Position numbers and translations under genes: made by a program. DNA of 64,000 nt. It comes from Terriglobia bacterium. Its GTDB lineage: Bacteria; Acidobacteriota; Terriglobia; Bryobacterales; Bryobacteraceae. Each line of letters starts with the position of its first letter. Position 1 is the first letter of the stretch. Shown in pieces: positions 18,501-26,090 of this stretch. Location: positions 25,016-89,015 of the forward strand of contig JAIQFE010000026.1 in assembly GCA_020073445.1 (NCBI GenBank), read 5' to 3'. Under the pieces are notes generated by a model. That model saw only the letters and a program-made list of their open reading frames with translations, was not told where the DNA came from and ran no database searches.

Positions 18501-20174
18501 AGTCCAACTCAGATTGATCTGGCTTCCACTCGCCGTGGCCGTCAAATTGGTCGGGGTGGTTGGTGCCTGCGTATCAGGAATCACTCCGTTGGCTACGTTC
18601 GAATACGGACTCAGATTCCCCGCCGCATCCGTTGCCCGGACCCGGTAATTGTAATTGCCGGCGCCCAGACTCGGGTCGCTGTACGATGTCGTAGTCGGCG
18701 TTGCGATCTGCACAACAGTTGTGCAGCCGGCTCCCAGGCAGCGTTCCACGCGATACCCGGTAACCCCGACGTTGTCGGTCGACGCTGTCCAACTCAGATT
18801 GATCTGCGTTCCGCTTACCGTGGCTGTCAGGTTGGTGGGTGCAGTCGGCGGAGTGGTGTCGGTGATCGTGCCACTGGCCACGTTGGAATAACCGCTCAGG
18901 TTTCCAGGTGCGTCCGTTGCTCTCACGCGATAACTGTAACTGCCGATCGCCAAGCCGGGATCGCTGTAGGACGTCGTGGCCGATGTCCCGATCTGAGCGA
19001 AGGTGGTGCAACCTGCGCCCAGGCAGCGTTCCACCAAGTAGCCGGTCACCGCAACGTTGTCCGTTGAGGCGGTCCAACTCAGATTGATCTGGCTTCCGCT
19101 CGCCGTGGCTGTCAAATTGGTCGGCGTGGTCGGTGGCTGCGTATCCGGAATCACTCCGTTGGCTACGTTCGAATACGGACTCAGGTTCCCCGCCGCATCC
19201 TTCGCCCGAACCCGATAATTATAAATACCGGCACCCAGTCCTGGGTCACTGTAGGATGTCGTGGCCGGCGTTGCGATCTGCGCAAACGTCGTGCAGCCGG
19301 CACCCAGGCAGCGTTCCACCAAATAGCCGGTCACGGCAACGTTATCCGTTGACGCGGTCCAGCTCAAATTGATCTGCGTTCCGACGGGCGTAGCCGTCAA
19401 ATTGGTCGGCGTGGTGGGAGGGGTTGTGTCCCCAGAAGCTGTCCGGAAAGCGACCAACTGAATGACCCACGCCCCGGATGAACCAAGAGGCGCATTCGCG
19501 GTATAGCTCCCAGTGGCGGCAACCATCTCGTCCTCAGTGATGTCTCCATCCGGTACTGTGTTCATCCGAATGGTGAAGCCAGTGCCGGCCTTGCTGGTAT
19601 AGGTCGACACCATATTGGCGCCGAAAAGCAGATCCGTTGCGTTGGTTGTGGTCACGGCCGCGGTGGCGCTGGTAGCACTATTGCCGCTGCCCGCGGCTGT
19701 CACATCCACCGGGTTGTTCGGATCCGCTCCGCTGTACTCGTGAATGCGGACATCGGGGTATACCGCGGCAACTGAGAACGTAACTGTGACGATATTTGAT
19801 CCAGCGGTGGCCGCCACGATGTTCTTGGCATAGTAAATCGATTGTGAGAGCGAACCGCTCAGGACGGTCGGTCCGACCGCGCGAGTGTAGATGTTGCCGT
19901 GATTGTCGGTGACCGTGTTGACGACAGCCGTACTGTCGTTCCACCCAACCGCGACGACATTGAGGTCGCCAGCGACCTGCGCAGCTGTGTAGGTGACACT
20001 CACCGTGGCCGTAGGCGATTGCGGCACTGCGTAATTGCTTTGTACGTACGTGATCGTGCCCGCAGCCAACAAGTGAGCCGGATTCACACCGCAAGCGAAC
20101 ACGACAAGGGCGGCCGATGCGATGCGGGCGGCCTTGCCAGCTGACAGACGCTTATGGCAGAACGGCAATCTCAC
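12582..20174 (-). CDS. Giant secreted protein: FN3 repeats, LamG, ASH/choice-of-anchor and quinoprotein-like propeller
   Basis: 2530 residues from GTG. A signal peptide occupies about residues 1-37. The order is: a beta-rich unit starting TITYVQSNYA (36-247), six near-identical FN3 domains (about 249-828), a divergent relative of the first unit (about 840-1040), three FN3 domains (1041-1319), a near-copy of the first unit (1320-1533), one FN3 (1535-1628), a LamG/concanavalin domain (1628-1841), an ASH-type domain (SLSFGNQGVGTSSG, 1845-1948), an Ig-like domain, and a C-terminal PQQ-like beta-propeller (about 2030-2528). Most FN3 units have a Cys pair (ERCLGAGC). There is no PEP-CTERM or other anchor. 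It is probably an extracellular adhesin or matrix protein co-expressed with the polysaccharide. Any enzymatic role of the propeller is unknown. Confidence 0.88.
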   Translation of the reverse strand: MRLPFCHKRLSAGKAARIASAALVVFACGVNPAHLLAAGTITYVQSNYAVPQSPTATVSVTYTAAQVAGDLNVVAVGWNDSTAVVNTVTDNHGNIYTRAVGPTVLSGSLSQSIYYAKNIVAATAGSNIVTVTFSVAAVYPDVRIHEYSGADPNNPVDVTAAGSGNSATSATAAVTTTNATDLLFGANMVSTYTSKAGTGFTIRMNTVPDGDITEDEMVAATGSYTANAPLGSSGAWVIQLVAFRTASGDTTPPTTPTNLTATPVGTQINLSWTASTDNVAVTGYLVERCLGAGCTTFAQIATPATTSYSDPGLGAGIYNYRVRAKDAAGNLSPYSNVANGVIPDTQPPTTPTNLTATASGSQINLSWTASTDNVAVTGYLVERCLGAGCTTFAQIGTSATTSYSDPGLAIGSYSYRVRATDAPGNLSGYSNVASGTITDTTPPTAPTNLTATVSGTQINLSWTASTDNVGVTGYRVERCLGAGCTTVVQIATPTTTSYSDPSLGAGNYNYRVRATDAAGNLSPYSNVANGVIPDTQAPTTPTNLTATASGSQINLSWTASTDNVAVAGYLVERCLGAGCTTFAQIGTPATTSYSDPGLAVGNYSYRVRATDAAANLSPYSNVASSAITDTTPPTAPTNLTATVSGTQINLNWTASTDNVAVTGYLVERCLGAGCTTYTQIATPTTTSYSDPGLGAGNYNYRVRATDAAGNLSSYSNVANGVIPDTQAPTTPTNLTATASGSQINLSWTASTDNVAVTGYLVERCLGAGCATFAQIATPSGTTYNDTGLTAATSYSYRVRAADAANNLSPYSIIVTASTTSVSTPTAPTNLSTSAGPGPIVAAVQGYINSNSLASHTTLPFDSTGGDLIVMCASSHSGVTLSPSDSLGNTWISIAGPTSTTLGNDLRTQIWYARTPNVGPGHTVTISLSAPEALVISVIVVKGSNSSSPIETVSLLGSDNGTDTENVVSPNITITGANDLLIGWVKVSGGVAYTSGAGFTQQPGASSDFLDAETGLAAAPGTYSATFTLSNFVNWQSAVVAAANNTNQVSLSWTASTESGGTISKYLVERCQGAGCNSFAQIGTPTGASFTDAGLTASTSYSYRVRAQDAVGTVGPYSSAITFVTPPTIPSAPGNLTATPISGTQINLSWTASLETGGAISTYLVERCQGATCSNFAQIATPTSTTYSDTSVGSGSYNYRVRARDNAGNLSPYSNLANGAIGDTQPPTAPSNPVATPTSSSQISLTWTASTDNTGVTGYLVERCQGVGCGTFTQVATPAGTTYSDTGLAASTSYNYRVRATDAVGNLSQYSTVATATTPAPNSTITYVQSNYATPQSPTVTVNVTFTAAQTAGNLNVVAVGWNDTTAVINTVTDSRGNVYTRAVGPTVLSGSLSHSIYYAKNIVSAAAGANIVTVTFSVAAVYPDVRILEYRGADPNNPVDVTAAGSGNSATSTTGAVTTTNPTDLLFGANVVSSYTSNAGAGYTIRMNTNPNGDIAEDQMVAAIGSYTASAPLGSSGGWVIQMVAFRTPSTDSIPPTTPTNLSATAVSGSQINLSWTASTDNVGVTGYLIERCQGVGCTNFGRLLTVAGTTYSDTTLVPNTSYTYQVKAQDAAGNFSSYSNQVTTTTLTTISGLLAAYSFNEGAGTTVTDLSGNGNTGTLTNTAWTASGKYGNGLVFNGTNSLVTINDSASLHLTTGMTLEAWVNPSTVSSAMRDVIYKSNDNYYLEATTNHTGLPGGGGTFGATDVAAYGTAPLAVNSWTHLAITYDGAALSLYVNGLQVATLAQSGTIATSTNPLQIGGDTNLGQFFSGVIDEVRLYRVALTQAQILSDMNTALGGTGSLPIVNLSTSSLSFGNQGVGTSSGAQPVTLTNVGGANLAINSIGLSGGNTADFSQTNNCPATLAATNFCTINVTFAPTTTGSRNSSVVINDNASGSPHTITLSGTGTGAGVTVTPRVTVLTFTGTQQFNASTGGVTWSVDGSVGGSPSAGTITSTGLYTPPNSTGTHTVTATTSDQSQSGSATVYISNYPGTFTYHNDNLRTGQNLGESVLTPSNVNQSQFGKLFSYGLDGMAFASPLYVANVNIPSKGLHNVVYVATEHDSVYAFDADGLSTTPLWQTSFLKSGVTTVPCADVGECGDIPVEIGITGTPAIDQSTGTIYVVAKTKESGSYFYRLHALDITTGAEKFGGPVVLQGSILGGTGDGAIGGSLPFISLRENQRPGLLLNNGVVYIGFASHGDNNPWHGWVLGYSATTLQQVMIYCVSPDGYGGGVWQSGGGLGADASANIYFTTGNGDFTVNTGGRDYGDSVVKIAPTGSVVDYFTPHDQANMEAQNFDLSSAGPVLLVDQPGPTPHLMITAAKTGTIYVLNRDNMGHFNSSSDNQIVQALVGVLPHGGGEEGNYSAPVFFNNYVYFAAVNDNLKAFRLTSGLLSGAPTSQSTVTYPNRGGSFAISANGSNNGILWALQDNSPSGGVLHAYDASNLASELYNSSQAGARDALDIASKFNIPLVANGKVFVASNGFLTTFGLLP
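15575..16215. repeat. Dispersed ~640-bp repeat, copy 2 (inside giant gene)
   Basis: Encodes the second TITYVQSNYA-type unit (residues about 1320-1533). It is nearly the same as the segment 19430-20060 that encodes the first unit. A shared DNA landmark, GGTCGGTCCGACCGCGCG, occurs at about 16018 and again at about 19867. The two copies flank the FN3 array and a third, divergent protein-level relative. Confidence 0.75.
17690..19440. repeat. Tandem FN3-coding DNA repeats, 570-bp higher-order period
   Basis: Six FN3 units of about 285 bp lie head to tail inside the giant gene. A higher-order repeat of two units is exact in length: the same 5' landmark (GTATCAGGAATCACTCC or one-base variants) occurs at 18001, 18571 and 19141, a 570-bp step (190 codons). 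Nucleotide identity between copies is high, including at silent sites. This suggests recent duplication or gene conversion, and makes the locus prone to copy-number change and mis-assembly. Confidence 0.85.
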
Positions 20175-20326
20175 GATATGTTTCCCTTTAGGACAACGCT
20201 CATTAGCAGTATTTGTGGATCGCGGTGGGAGCTGATTTTGTCGACTTGAGCATGGCCTGAGGCCGATAGTCTGTCACAAATCCAACACCAATGACAAGTA
20301 TCGAGTTTTTTACGGTTCGGCTGAAA

Positions 20327-20974
20327 TCACAGAACCAGCTTGCGACAGTAGAAAGCTTCGGCATAACCACTGGGGGCATTACATTCCATCCCTCTCAGCC
20401 GCATAAGAGAAAGAAAGGTCTCCTCCTCAAACCAGCGCTTGCCATGCTGGGACTGGAACGCCTCCATGAGGTAGCGAGCCTTCTTCTGGCACACCTCCGT
20501 CGAGAGCGGCACGAACAAGCTCGGTCGTCCCAGGTCACCGTCATACTTGGGAATTTCGTATTCCAGAATCAAATGATCACGAAACGTATTCCAGGTCAAT
20601 TCCGCCAACTGGCGGTGATCCTGATGGGCGTCCTTGCGATTATGAGTGAAGACAAGGTCTGGGGAGATCGTTTGCTTCAATTCCTCGAAAACTCTCTTCA
20701 AATCAGCTCCTACAAACGGCAGGAAGCCGTCCGGAAAGTTCTTCAACAATGGACCTCTCAGGTGATCGGCCGCGAAGAGCGTTGCCGCGCGCTGTGCCTC
20801 GGCCTCACGTACCCCGTTCGCACTGAACACTACCCAGTGCAACACGCAGCCCGGATACTCTTCGGCCAGGCGCAGGATGGTACCGCCACAACCAATCTCT
20901 ATATCGTCGGAGTGCGCGCCGAGGCAGAGAATCTGCGGCGCATGAGCCCCTCCGTCCATGTGCAAGTGCATCAT
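20327..20974 (-). CDS. PIG-L/LmbE-family deacetylase
   Basis: 215 residues. The LmbE signature AHSDDIEIGCGGT (20-32) with metal ligands H21 and D24, and HNRKDAHQDHR with HQDH at 117-120, identify a zinc-dependent N-deacetylase of the PIG-L family. Such enzymes remove N-acetyl groups from sugar nucleotides or glycoconjugates. Its start codon overlaps the stop of the RfbF-like nucleotidyltransferase (20971) by four bases, so the two are translationally coupled. It closes a five-gene sugar cassette (20327-24821). The true substrate is unknown. A 152-bp gap separates it from the downstream FN3 gene. Confidence 0.88.
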   Translation of the reverse strand: MMHLHMDGGAHAPQILCLGAHSDDIEIGCGGTILRLAEEYPGCVLHWVVFSANGVREAEAQRAATLFAADHLRGPLLKNFPDGFLPFVGADLKRVFEELKQTISPDLVFTHNRKDAHQDHRQLAELTWNTFRDHLILEYEIPKYDGDLGRPSLFVPLSTEVCQKKARYLMEAFQSQHGKRWFEEETFLSLMRLRGMECNAPSGYAEAFYCRKLVL

Positions 20975-21792
20975 GTGCCGGTGGAAATCCTTTCCGATTC
21001 GTTTGAGACTGCGGCTGGGCCTTTACGCCAGACTTTCCACGGCGCCGTGCCTTGATTGAGTTCCTCGAGACTTTGCTTGTCCTTAAAGGTATCCATACAC
21101 TGCCAAAAGCCGGTGCACTTGTGAGCCACCAGTCTTCCACTCTCAATCAGGCGCTGAAACGGCTGTCGTACAAGTTCTTCACCTGGACGGATGTAGCGGA
21201 AAATCTCGTTGCGAAGCACAAAGAAGCCGCCGTTGATCCAGATGTCAGACTGAGTCAGAGCGGAGATTCCGCCGACGGTGCCCCCCCGGGCCACCCGCAC
21301 GATGTCGAAGCTCGCTGTCGGCTGCACCAGCAGCAGGGAAGCAAAGGCGCTACTTTGGCGGAATTCATCGATCATTACCGGGAGCTCGAGGTCGCTCAGT
21401 CCATCACCGTAGTTCGCCAGGAAGGTCTCTTCGCCCTTCAGGTGGGGCTCGACCGCTTTAAGTCGCTCGCCGATCGTGGCGTTTGCTCCGGTTTCGGCGA
21501 AAGTAATCGTCCAGTCGTCAATATCGCGGTTCAGAAAGTGGATCTTCTTACCGCCTTGCGACCAAATAAAGTCGTTGGAGACGGATTCATCGTAATTCAG
21601 AAAATAGTCTTTGATCACGCTACCTTTGTATCCCAGACAGAGGATGAAATCCTTGTGCCCGAAATGGGCATAGTACTTCATGAGGTGCCATAGAATCGGC
21701 CTGGTCCCGATCTGCACCATCGGTTTGGGGACGTCGTCAGCATATCCTCTGAGCCGCATGCCGGCTCCCCCGCAGAAAAGAACTACTTTCAT
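20971..21792 (-). CDS. Glucose-1-phosphate cytidylyltransferase-like nucleotidyltransferase
   Basis: 273 residues. The nucleotidyltransferase signature GGAGMRLRG with VPKPMVQIG and the NYGDGLSDLEL motif match the RfbF/DdhA family, which makes CDP-glucose from glucose 1-phosphate and CTP. The closing part (INGGFFVL, GFWQCMDTFKDK) also follows RfbF closely. CDP-glucose is normally used by a CDP-glucose 4,6-dehydratase (RfbG), and no obvious RfbG is encoded in the window. The neighbours are a SAF-domain dehydrogenase, an RmlC-like epimerase and an SDR, so the final sugar nucleotide may be unusual. CTP specificity is inferred from family similarity only. Confidence 0.85.
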   Translation of the reverse strand: MKVVLFCGGAGMRLRGYADDVPKPMVQIGTRPILWHLMKYYAHFGHKDFILCLGYKGSVIKDYFLNYDESVSNDFIWSQGGKKIHFLNRDIDDWTITFAETGANATIGERLKAVEPHLKGEETFLANYGDGLSDLELPVMIDEFRQSSAFASLLLVQPTASFDIVRVARGGTVGGISALTQSDIWINGGFFVLRNEIFRYIRPGEELVRQPFQRLIESGRLVAHKCTGFWQCMDTFKDKQSLEELNQGTAPWKVWRKGPAAVSNESERISTGT

Positions 21793-21830
21793 AACTTCCT
21801 CCCGTTCAATAACCCATCACTTGCGATGGT

Positions 21831-23156
21831 TCAGGCCCGAACGCTCACCAATTCCTCAAGCCATGTTGCGCTGCGGAAAACACGGTATTGCTCTGCGCGA
21901 AGTTGATCACCGAGACGATCCGGCGGAAGGGTCACATCATCGTAGGTAACGACGGAATCCTTGGGGATATCCCGCAAAAGGATACAGCCTTCGACGAGCC
22001 CTTCCGGCAGGTAACGGCGGTCGCACATCTCTTCAGCATTGACAGCCTCGCCGTAGGTCATGTACATGCCGTAGTCATCGAGAATCTCACCTGCCTTTAG
22101 ATTGCGCTTGGCCACAGCGCAGACTTCGACGACGGGACCCGCCAGGGGCTTGGCAACAGAGTCTCGAAATAGAACCACACGGGCGATCGAATTGGGTACC
22201 TCAAAGTGCACCAAATGGTATGGAGTAAAGAACGAATACAGGGGCCCCTCGCCCATTTTGTAGAGGTTCAGATAATGCTGCTGTTTGGGGTCAGGATGTT
22301 CAGCCAGGCAATACACTTTGGTGAGCGGCGTACCTACGACGTAATCGATGATGCCACCACCGCTACGCAATTCGTCGATATTGTAAAGCGACCCGATTTT
22401 CATCACGTCATCGCGATACTCGAGGCCTCTCGACATCCCTCGCGACTTCACCTTGAATCCAGTCGCGTTGGCCACAACGGTTTGCTCGAAACTGATCTTC
22501 GAGCCATCGGCAAAACTGGTCACCATGGCGGCATTCTGCCCCCAGCGCTCCGCAAATCCTTGCTGTGTGGTTGGGTTACGGTAGGGGTCTTGGAGCCCCT
22601 TGATGTTACCCATAACGCGCGGGGTGAGACCGAGGCCTTTCACCCAACGGTACAGATCCATCTGCAGGCCAGGTTCGTCACCGTTGCATGCGGACAGGAT
22701 CACTCCGTGTTTGTCAGCGTAGACCTGCAGGATCGGACCGATGGTCGCGTCGACTTCGGCATTCATCAAAACAACGTCTTTTCCATGCCGGAACGCGTCA
22801 AGGATGAGACGGGCCCCGAATTCGACGGAGCCCGTGCAATCAACCAGCACGTCTACGCTTTCTGAGCGCGATAACAGGAAAGCATCTTCGGTAACCACTG
22901 GCTTCCCCGCCCGGATGGCATCTTCCACCTGGTCTTGGGTGGTTGCCATAACCGCGTCGTTGCGGCCCGCATAGGCGAACATGTCCAATGCTCTTTGGCC
23001 TCGGCGATTATACGCCGCTACCATGCGCATCCCCGGGACGCTATTCATAATCTGGTTGGTGAGCCCCTGCCCCATGAATCCGGCGCCAATACATGCAACT
23101 TGAATCGGCCGGCCCTCCGCTTCCCTAGCTTTCAGCGCATTGTCAACGATGATCAT
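21831..23156 (-). CDS. NAD(P)-dependent oxidoreductase with SAF domain (homoserine dehydrogenase-like)
   Basis: 441 residues. There is an N-terminal Rossmann motif GAGFMG at 24-29 and a homoserine-dehydrogenase-like middle part (DVLVDCTGSVEFGARL, NAEVDATIGPIL, CNGDEPGLQMDLYRW). The C-terminus contains a SAF-type domain at about 340-410 (VCAVAKRNLKAGEILDDYG). Enzymes of this arrangement occur in nucleotide-sugar and branched-chain sugar gene sets, but the reaction is not established. It lies 13 bp from the RmlC-like gene and shares its direction. I infer that it acts on the sugar made by the RfbF-like enzyme. A role in threonine or methionine synthesis is less likely given the setting. Confidence 0.78.
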   Translation of the reverse strand: MIIVDNALKAREAEGRPIQVACIGAGFMGQGLTNQIMNSVPGMRMVAAYNRRGQRALDMFAYAGRNDAVMATTQDQVEDAIRAGKPVVTEDAFLLSRSESVDVLVDCTGSVEFGARLILDAFRHGKDVVLMNAEVDATIGPILQVYADKHGVILSACNGDEPGLQMDLYRWVKGLGLTPRVMGNIKGLQDPYRNPTTQQGFAERWGQNAAMVTSFADGSKISFEQTVVANATGFKVKSRGMSRGLEYRDDVMKIGSLYNIDELRSGGGIIDYVVGTPLTKVYCLAEHPDPKQQHYLNLYKMGEGPLYSFFTPYHLVHFEVPNSIARVVLFRDSVAKPLAGPVVEVCAVAKRNLKAGEILDDYGMYMTYGEAVNAEEMCDRRYLPEGLVEGCILLRDIPKDSVVTYDDVTLPPDRLGDQLRAEQYRVFRSATWLEELVSVRA

Positions 23157-23169
23157 GGCACCCTCCGAA

Positions 23170-23742
23170 TTACACCAATTGCAGGCTCATGCGATTTTTC
23201 AAGTCGCCTTCCTGCGCGTCTAGTATGGGCCACACAGCGTCTTTTTCCGAGATGACGGTGACCGGAAGCGGCCAGGAGAGCTTCAGGCGAGGGTCATTGT
23301 ATAACAGGCCGCCTTCCGAGCCAGGTGTGTAAAACTCGCCCACCTGATAGCTGGTTTCGGTCCTGTCTCGGAGCACCTGATATCCGTGCGCAAAGCGCTC
23401 GGGAACGTACAACGCACGATGGTTGTCCTCAGTCAACTCGACTGCAATGTGCTGGAGGTAAGTGGGACTTTCCGGGCGAAGATCGACGATGATATCAAGA
23501 ATCGCACCACGGGAGCATCGTACGACTTTCGTCTCGGCCGCCGGAGGGAATTGAAAGTGCATTCCACGTAGCGTGCCTTTTTGGTGATTGAACGCCACGT
23601 TGGCTTGGGCAATTGTGGGTTTCAGTCCATGTGCCTCGAACTCCTTCTGGCAGAAGGCGCGAGCGAAAAAGCCGCGAGGATCAGTCCGGAGTTCCAGATC
23701 GATAATGTACGCACCTGGGAGTGTTGTCTCTGTAAAAATCAT
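23170..23742 (-). CDS. RmlC-like sugar 3,5-epimerase (cupin)
   Basis: 190 residues, the normal length of dTDP-4-dehydrorhamnose 3,5-epimerase. Family motifs are DPRGFFAR (21-28), GTLRGMHFQ with the catalytic His62, CSRGAILDIIVDLR, and PERFAHGYQVL. The enzyme acts as a cytoplasmic cupin dimer, epimerising a 4-keto nucleotide sugar at C3 and/or C5. No rmlA, rmlB or rmlD partner is in the window, so its substrate is probably the CDP- or other nucleotide-linked keto sugar of the local cassette rather than dTDP-rhamnose precursor. Confidence 0.88.
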   Translation of the reverse strand: MIFTETTLPGAYIIDLELRTDPRGFFARAFCQKEFEAHGLKPTIAQANVAFNHQKGTLRGMHFQFPPAAETKVVRCSRGAILDIIVDLRPESPTYLQHIAVELTEDNHRALYVPERFAHGYQVLRDRTETSYQVGEFYTPGSEGGLLYNDPRLKLSWPLPVTVISEKDAVWPILDAQEGDLKNRMSLQLV

Positions 23743-23768
23743 AACTTTAATTGTCTCCTTTATCGCAC

Positions 23769-24821
23769 TTAAACGACGGTTTCCGCAAACTCAAGCTTAT
23801 GTTTCCAGCGCAACGAATCATCTAGCCGGCCCGCTTTCAAGAGCCTTTGTATGTTGCTGATCCGGATATAACGGCCACTCTCGAGATCGCCAATGTTCAG
23901 CCCCGCTGCCCGATACGCTGCATACAACTCCTGCGCTCCTTCGCGGGCGTTCCACTGTGGACGGAAGCTCGGCAGTACGCCCCGGATCTTGTTGCAGGTA
24001 ACGCGGTAGCAACGTTTGTCAGGCCCACCGCCAGCGGCGTATTCGACCCGGCAGCCGGGAACGGTTTCAGCCACGATGTCAGCGAGTTGGCTAATTCGAT
24101 AGTTCTCCTCAGTTTGGCCAACGTTAAACGTCTCGTTATGGATGACGTCCTCCGGAGCTTCCAGCACGCTCAGCATCGCCGCGGTTATATCCCGGATGTG
24201 AACGATCGGACGCCAGGGCGTGCCGTCGCTCTTGATATAAACTCTTCCCGTGACGCAAGCCGCTGCGACCAGGTCGTTCAAAACCACATCCAGCCGCAGC
24301 CGAGAAGACGCACCGTATGCGGTCGCATTTCTCATGAAGGTTGGGCTGAAATTCTCGTCCGCCAGTTGCGCCACATCGCGCTCGACCAATACCTTGGACT
24401 CCGCGTAGGCCGTCACCGGGCTGAGCTGAGCGGTCTCATCCAGGAACTCGTCCCCGGCCGCACCGTACGTGCTACAGGATGATGAGAAAACAAAGCGGCG
24501 CACTCCCGCGTCCTTAGCCAACTCCGCAAGACGAACCGATGCTCTATGGTTGATGCCGTACGTCAGGTCAGCATTGAGATTGCCAAGCGGGTCGTTCGAC
24601 AGTGCGGCCAGATGCACCACGCCATCGAAGCCATTGAGATCCTCCCGGGTCAAATCCCGAACATCTTTGCGGATCTCGGGGATCTCTGAGGTCATCTCGC
24701 CAAAGTCGCAACCCGCGAACAGATCTGTGTCCAGACCGACGACTTCATGACCCGCCGACAATAACATGGGCCCCGCGACAGCGCCGATGTAGCCCTTATG
24801 ACCGGTTAATAGTATTCTCAT
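23769..24821 (-). CDS. NAD-dependent epimerase/dehydratase (extended SDR)
   Basis: 350 residues. GHKGYIG (7-13) binds NAD(P), FSSSCSTYG supplies the catalytic Ser/Thr region, and Y139xxxK143 (AYAESK) is the catalytic pair. It belongs to the sugar-nucleotide epimerase, dehydratase or reductase branch of extended SDRs. It opens the five-gene cassette SDR, RmlC-like, SAF-dehydrogenase, RfbF-like, PIG-L, which is tightly packed and preceded by a 150-bp gap. It could be the dehydratase the cassette otherwise lacks, or the terminal reductase. Sequence reading alone does not decide. Confidence 0.85.
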   Translation of the reverse strand: MRILLTGHKGYIGAVAGPMLLSAGHEVVGLDTDLFAGCDFGEMTSEIPEIRKDVRDLTREDLNGFDGVVHLAALSNDPLGNLNADLTYGINHRASVRLAELAKDAGVRRFVFSSSCSTYGAAGDEFLDETAQLSPVTAYAESKVLVERDVAQLADENFSPTFMRNATAYGASSRLRLDVVLNDLVAAACVTGRVYIKSDGTPWRPIVHIRDITAAMLSVLEAPEDVIHNETFNVGQTEENYRISQLADIVAETVPGCRVEYAAGGGPDKRCYRVTCNKIRGVLPSFRPQWNAREGAQELYAAYRAAGLNIGDLESGRYIRISNIQRLLKAGRLDDSLRWKHKLEFAETVV

Positions 24822-24971
24822 GCAAACCCTCCTCTATCGGAATTGGACACTCCACCCTAATCTAATTTCGTAACTTCGACAAAACTCTCGCATTAAGCAG
24901 CGTGAAACGCGACATCACTTTGTGGGGCCGGGCGACATCGAAAGTGACGCAAAGTTAACTTTCTCGATTCA

Positions 24972-26075
24972 TCAGCCGATGTGCTTGTAGATCAATTCGC
25001 CGGCTGAGCGGAGAATGCGATCCGGCATATGGCCAAGCACCGTTCTTGCGGCCCGTGCTTTCCAGTCGGTGCCAGGAGACATCCTACCCCTCTTGGAAAG
25101 CGAAGATGAGAATCTCATGTAGGTAAGCGTCGAGCGTTGGGCGCCCCAGCGATCCTTGAATGTTATAAGTCCCTCATCGTCCCAATCCGAGCGGCCGAGG
25201 TCAAACGTGCACAACCGATCCTGTTTCGCTTCCTGGATGGATCTCCAGAACAAGAAATGCGTTCCTCCGAGGTGATGGAACGTTGCGTCGGAACAACCGT
25301 ACTTGTAAACCAAAGTGTCTTTGTACCGCAGCGTTAGCATCCCCGCGATAGGCATTTTGTCCTTCACGGCGACTCGGATCTTAAGCGCTTCTCCGAAGCA
25401 ATCAATCAGATTCTGGAACCATCTCCTGGGTTGAGGAGGGATCCGGTGTCGGCGCCGGGTGAGAAGCATCAGACCATAGAAGCTATCGAGAAGGCTTTCC
25501 GATCGACCCTCCTCGCAGATCAGGCCTTCCCGCGCCGCTCGGCGGATCTTTCTCTGCGTCGAGTCTTTGTGACAGTCGTTGAAAAGCGTATCGAGATCAG
25601 GCCGAAGATCAAGCTGATGTAGACAATAGCTAAACGTCGAGTGCGAACCGACGCTAGCACCCTCAAGTGAATGTCTCGGACGAATCTCGACGTAGCGCAC
25701 GGTCTGCTGCCGCGGCTCCAAGGCCCGTACGATAGCGGCCAAGTCGGCCGGCGCGTCGACTAAGAGGTCGCAGTGATCCGAGAATGGCACTGAAACGAGC
25801 CGCCGCCCCGTCATCCAACTCTCAACGCGACAAAACAATGCGGCGTTCTGAAGATCGGCTCCAGGCAGACAGGTAGTAATCGCAATCGGCTCGTATCCGT
25901 AGGTTCGACGAAGCGCTTCGAGCCACTCGACCGTATGAAACACGGACGAGCGCGCATGACGCTTCAAAAAGTCGTCCCATCGAGCATCCTTCAGCGGTTC
26001 CAGTTGATGGAGAAGTTTTGATTGCAACAAGGTATTGTTCTTGTCCTGGCCGGAGAAGAGTACGCTGGCATCCAC
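24972..26075 (-). CDS. FemAB-family protein, PEP-CTERM/exosortase-associated type
   Basis: 367 residues. Two GNAT-like halves are suggested by SSVFHTVEWLEALRRTYGYE near the N-terminus and by GMLTLRYKDTLVYKYGCSDA followed by HHLGGTHFLFW in the C-terminal half. This matches the FemAB-related family often found in exosortase loci. FemAB enzymes transfer aminoacyl groups. The exosortase-linked group has no demonstrated substrate and may acylate the polymer or a lipid-linked sugar. It lies 16 bp downstream of the pyruvyl transferase gene. No signal peptide is present, so it is cytoplasmic. Confidence 0.82.
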   Translation of the reverse strand: MDASVLFSGQDKNNTLLQSKLLHQLEPLKDARWDDFLKRHARSSVFHTVEWLEALRRTYGYEPIAITTCLPGADLQNAALFCRVESWMTGRRLVSVPFSDHCDLLVDAPADLAAIVRALEPRQQTVRYVEIRPRHSLEGASVGSHSTFSYCLHQLDLRPDLDTLFNDCHKDSTQRKIRRAAREGLICEEGRSESLLDSFYGLMLLTRRRHRIPPQPRRWFQNLIDCFGEALKIRVAVKDKMPIAGMLTLRYKDTLVYKYGCSDATFHHLGGTHFLFWRSIQEAKQDRLCTFDLGRSDWDDEGLITFKDRWGAQRSTLTYMRFSSSLSKRGRMSPGTDWKARAARTVLGHMPDRILRSAGELIYKHIG

Positions 26076-26090
26076 CCAAGTACCTCCGAG

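Noticed and set aside
17690..19440. Regular repeats considered as a CRISPR array
   Set aside because: The repeats are ~285 bp, in frame and encode FN3 domains. There are no short repeats with unique spacers and no cas genes.
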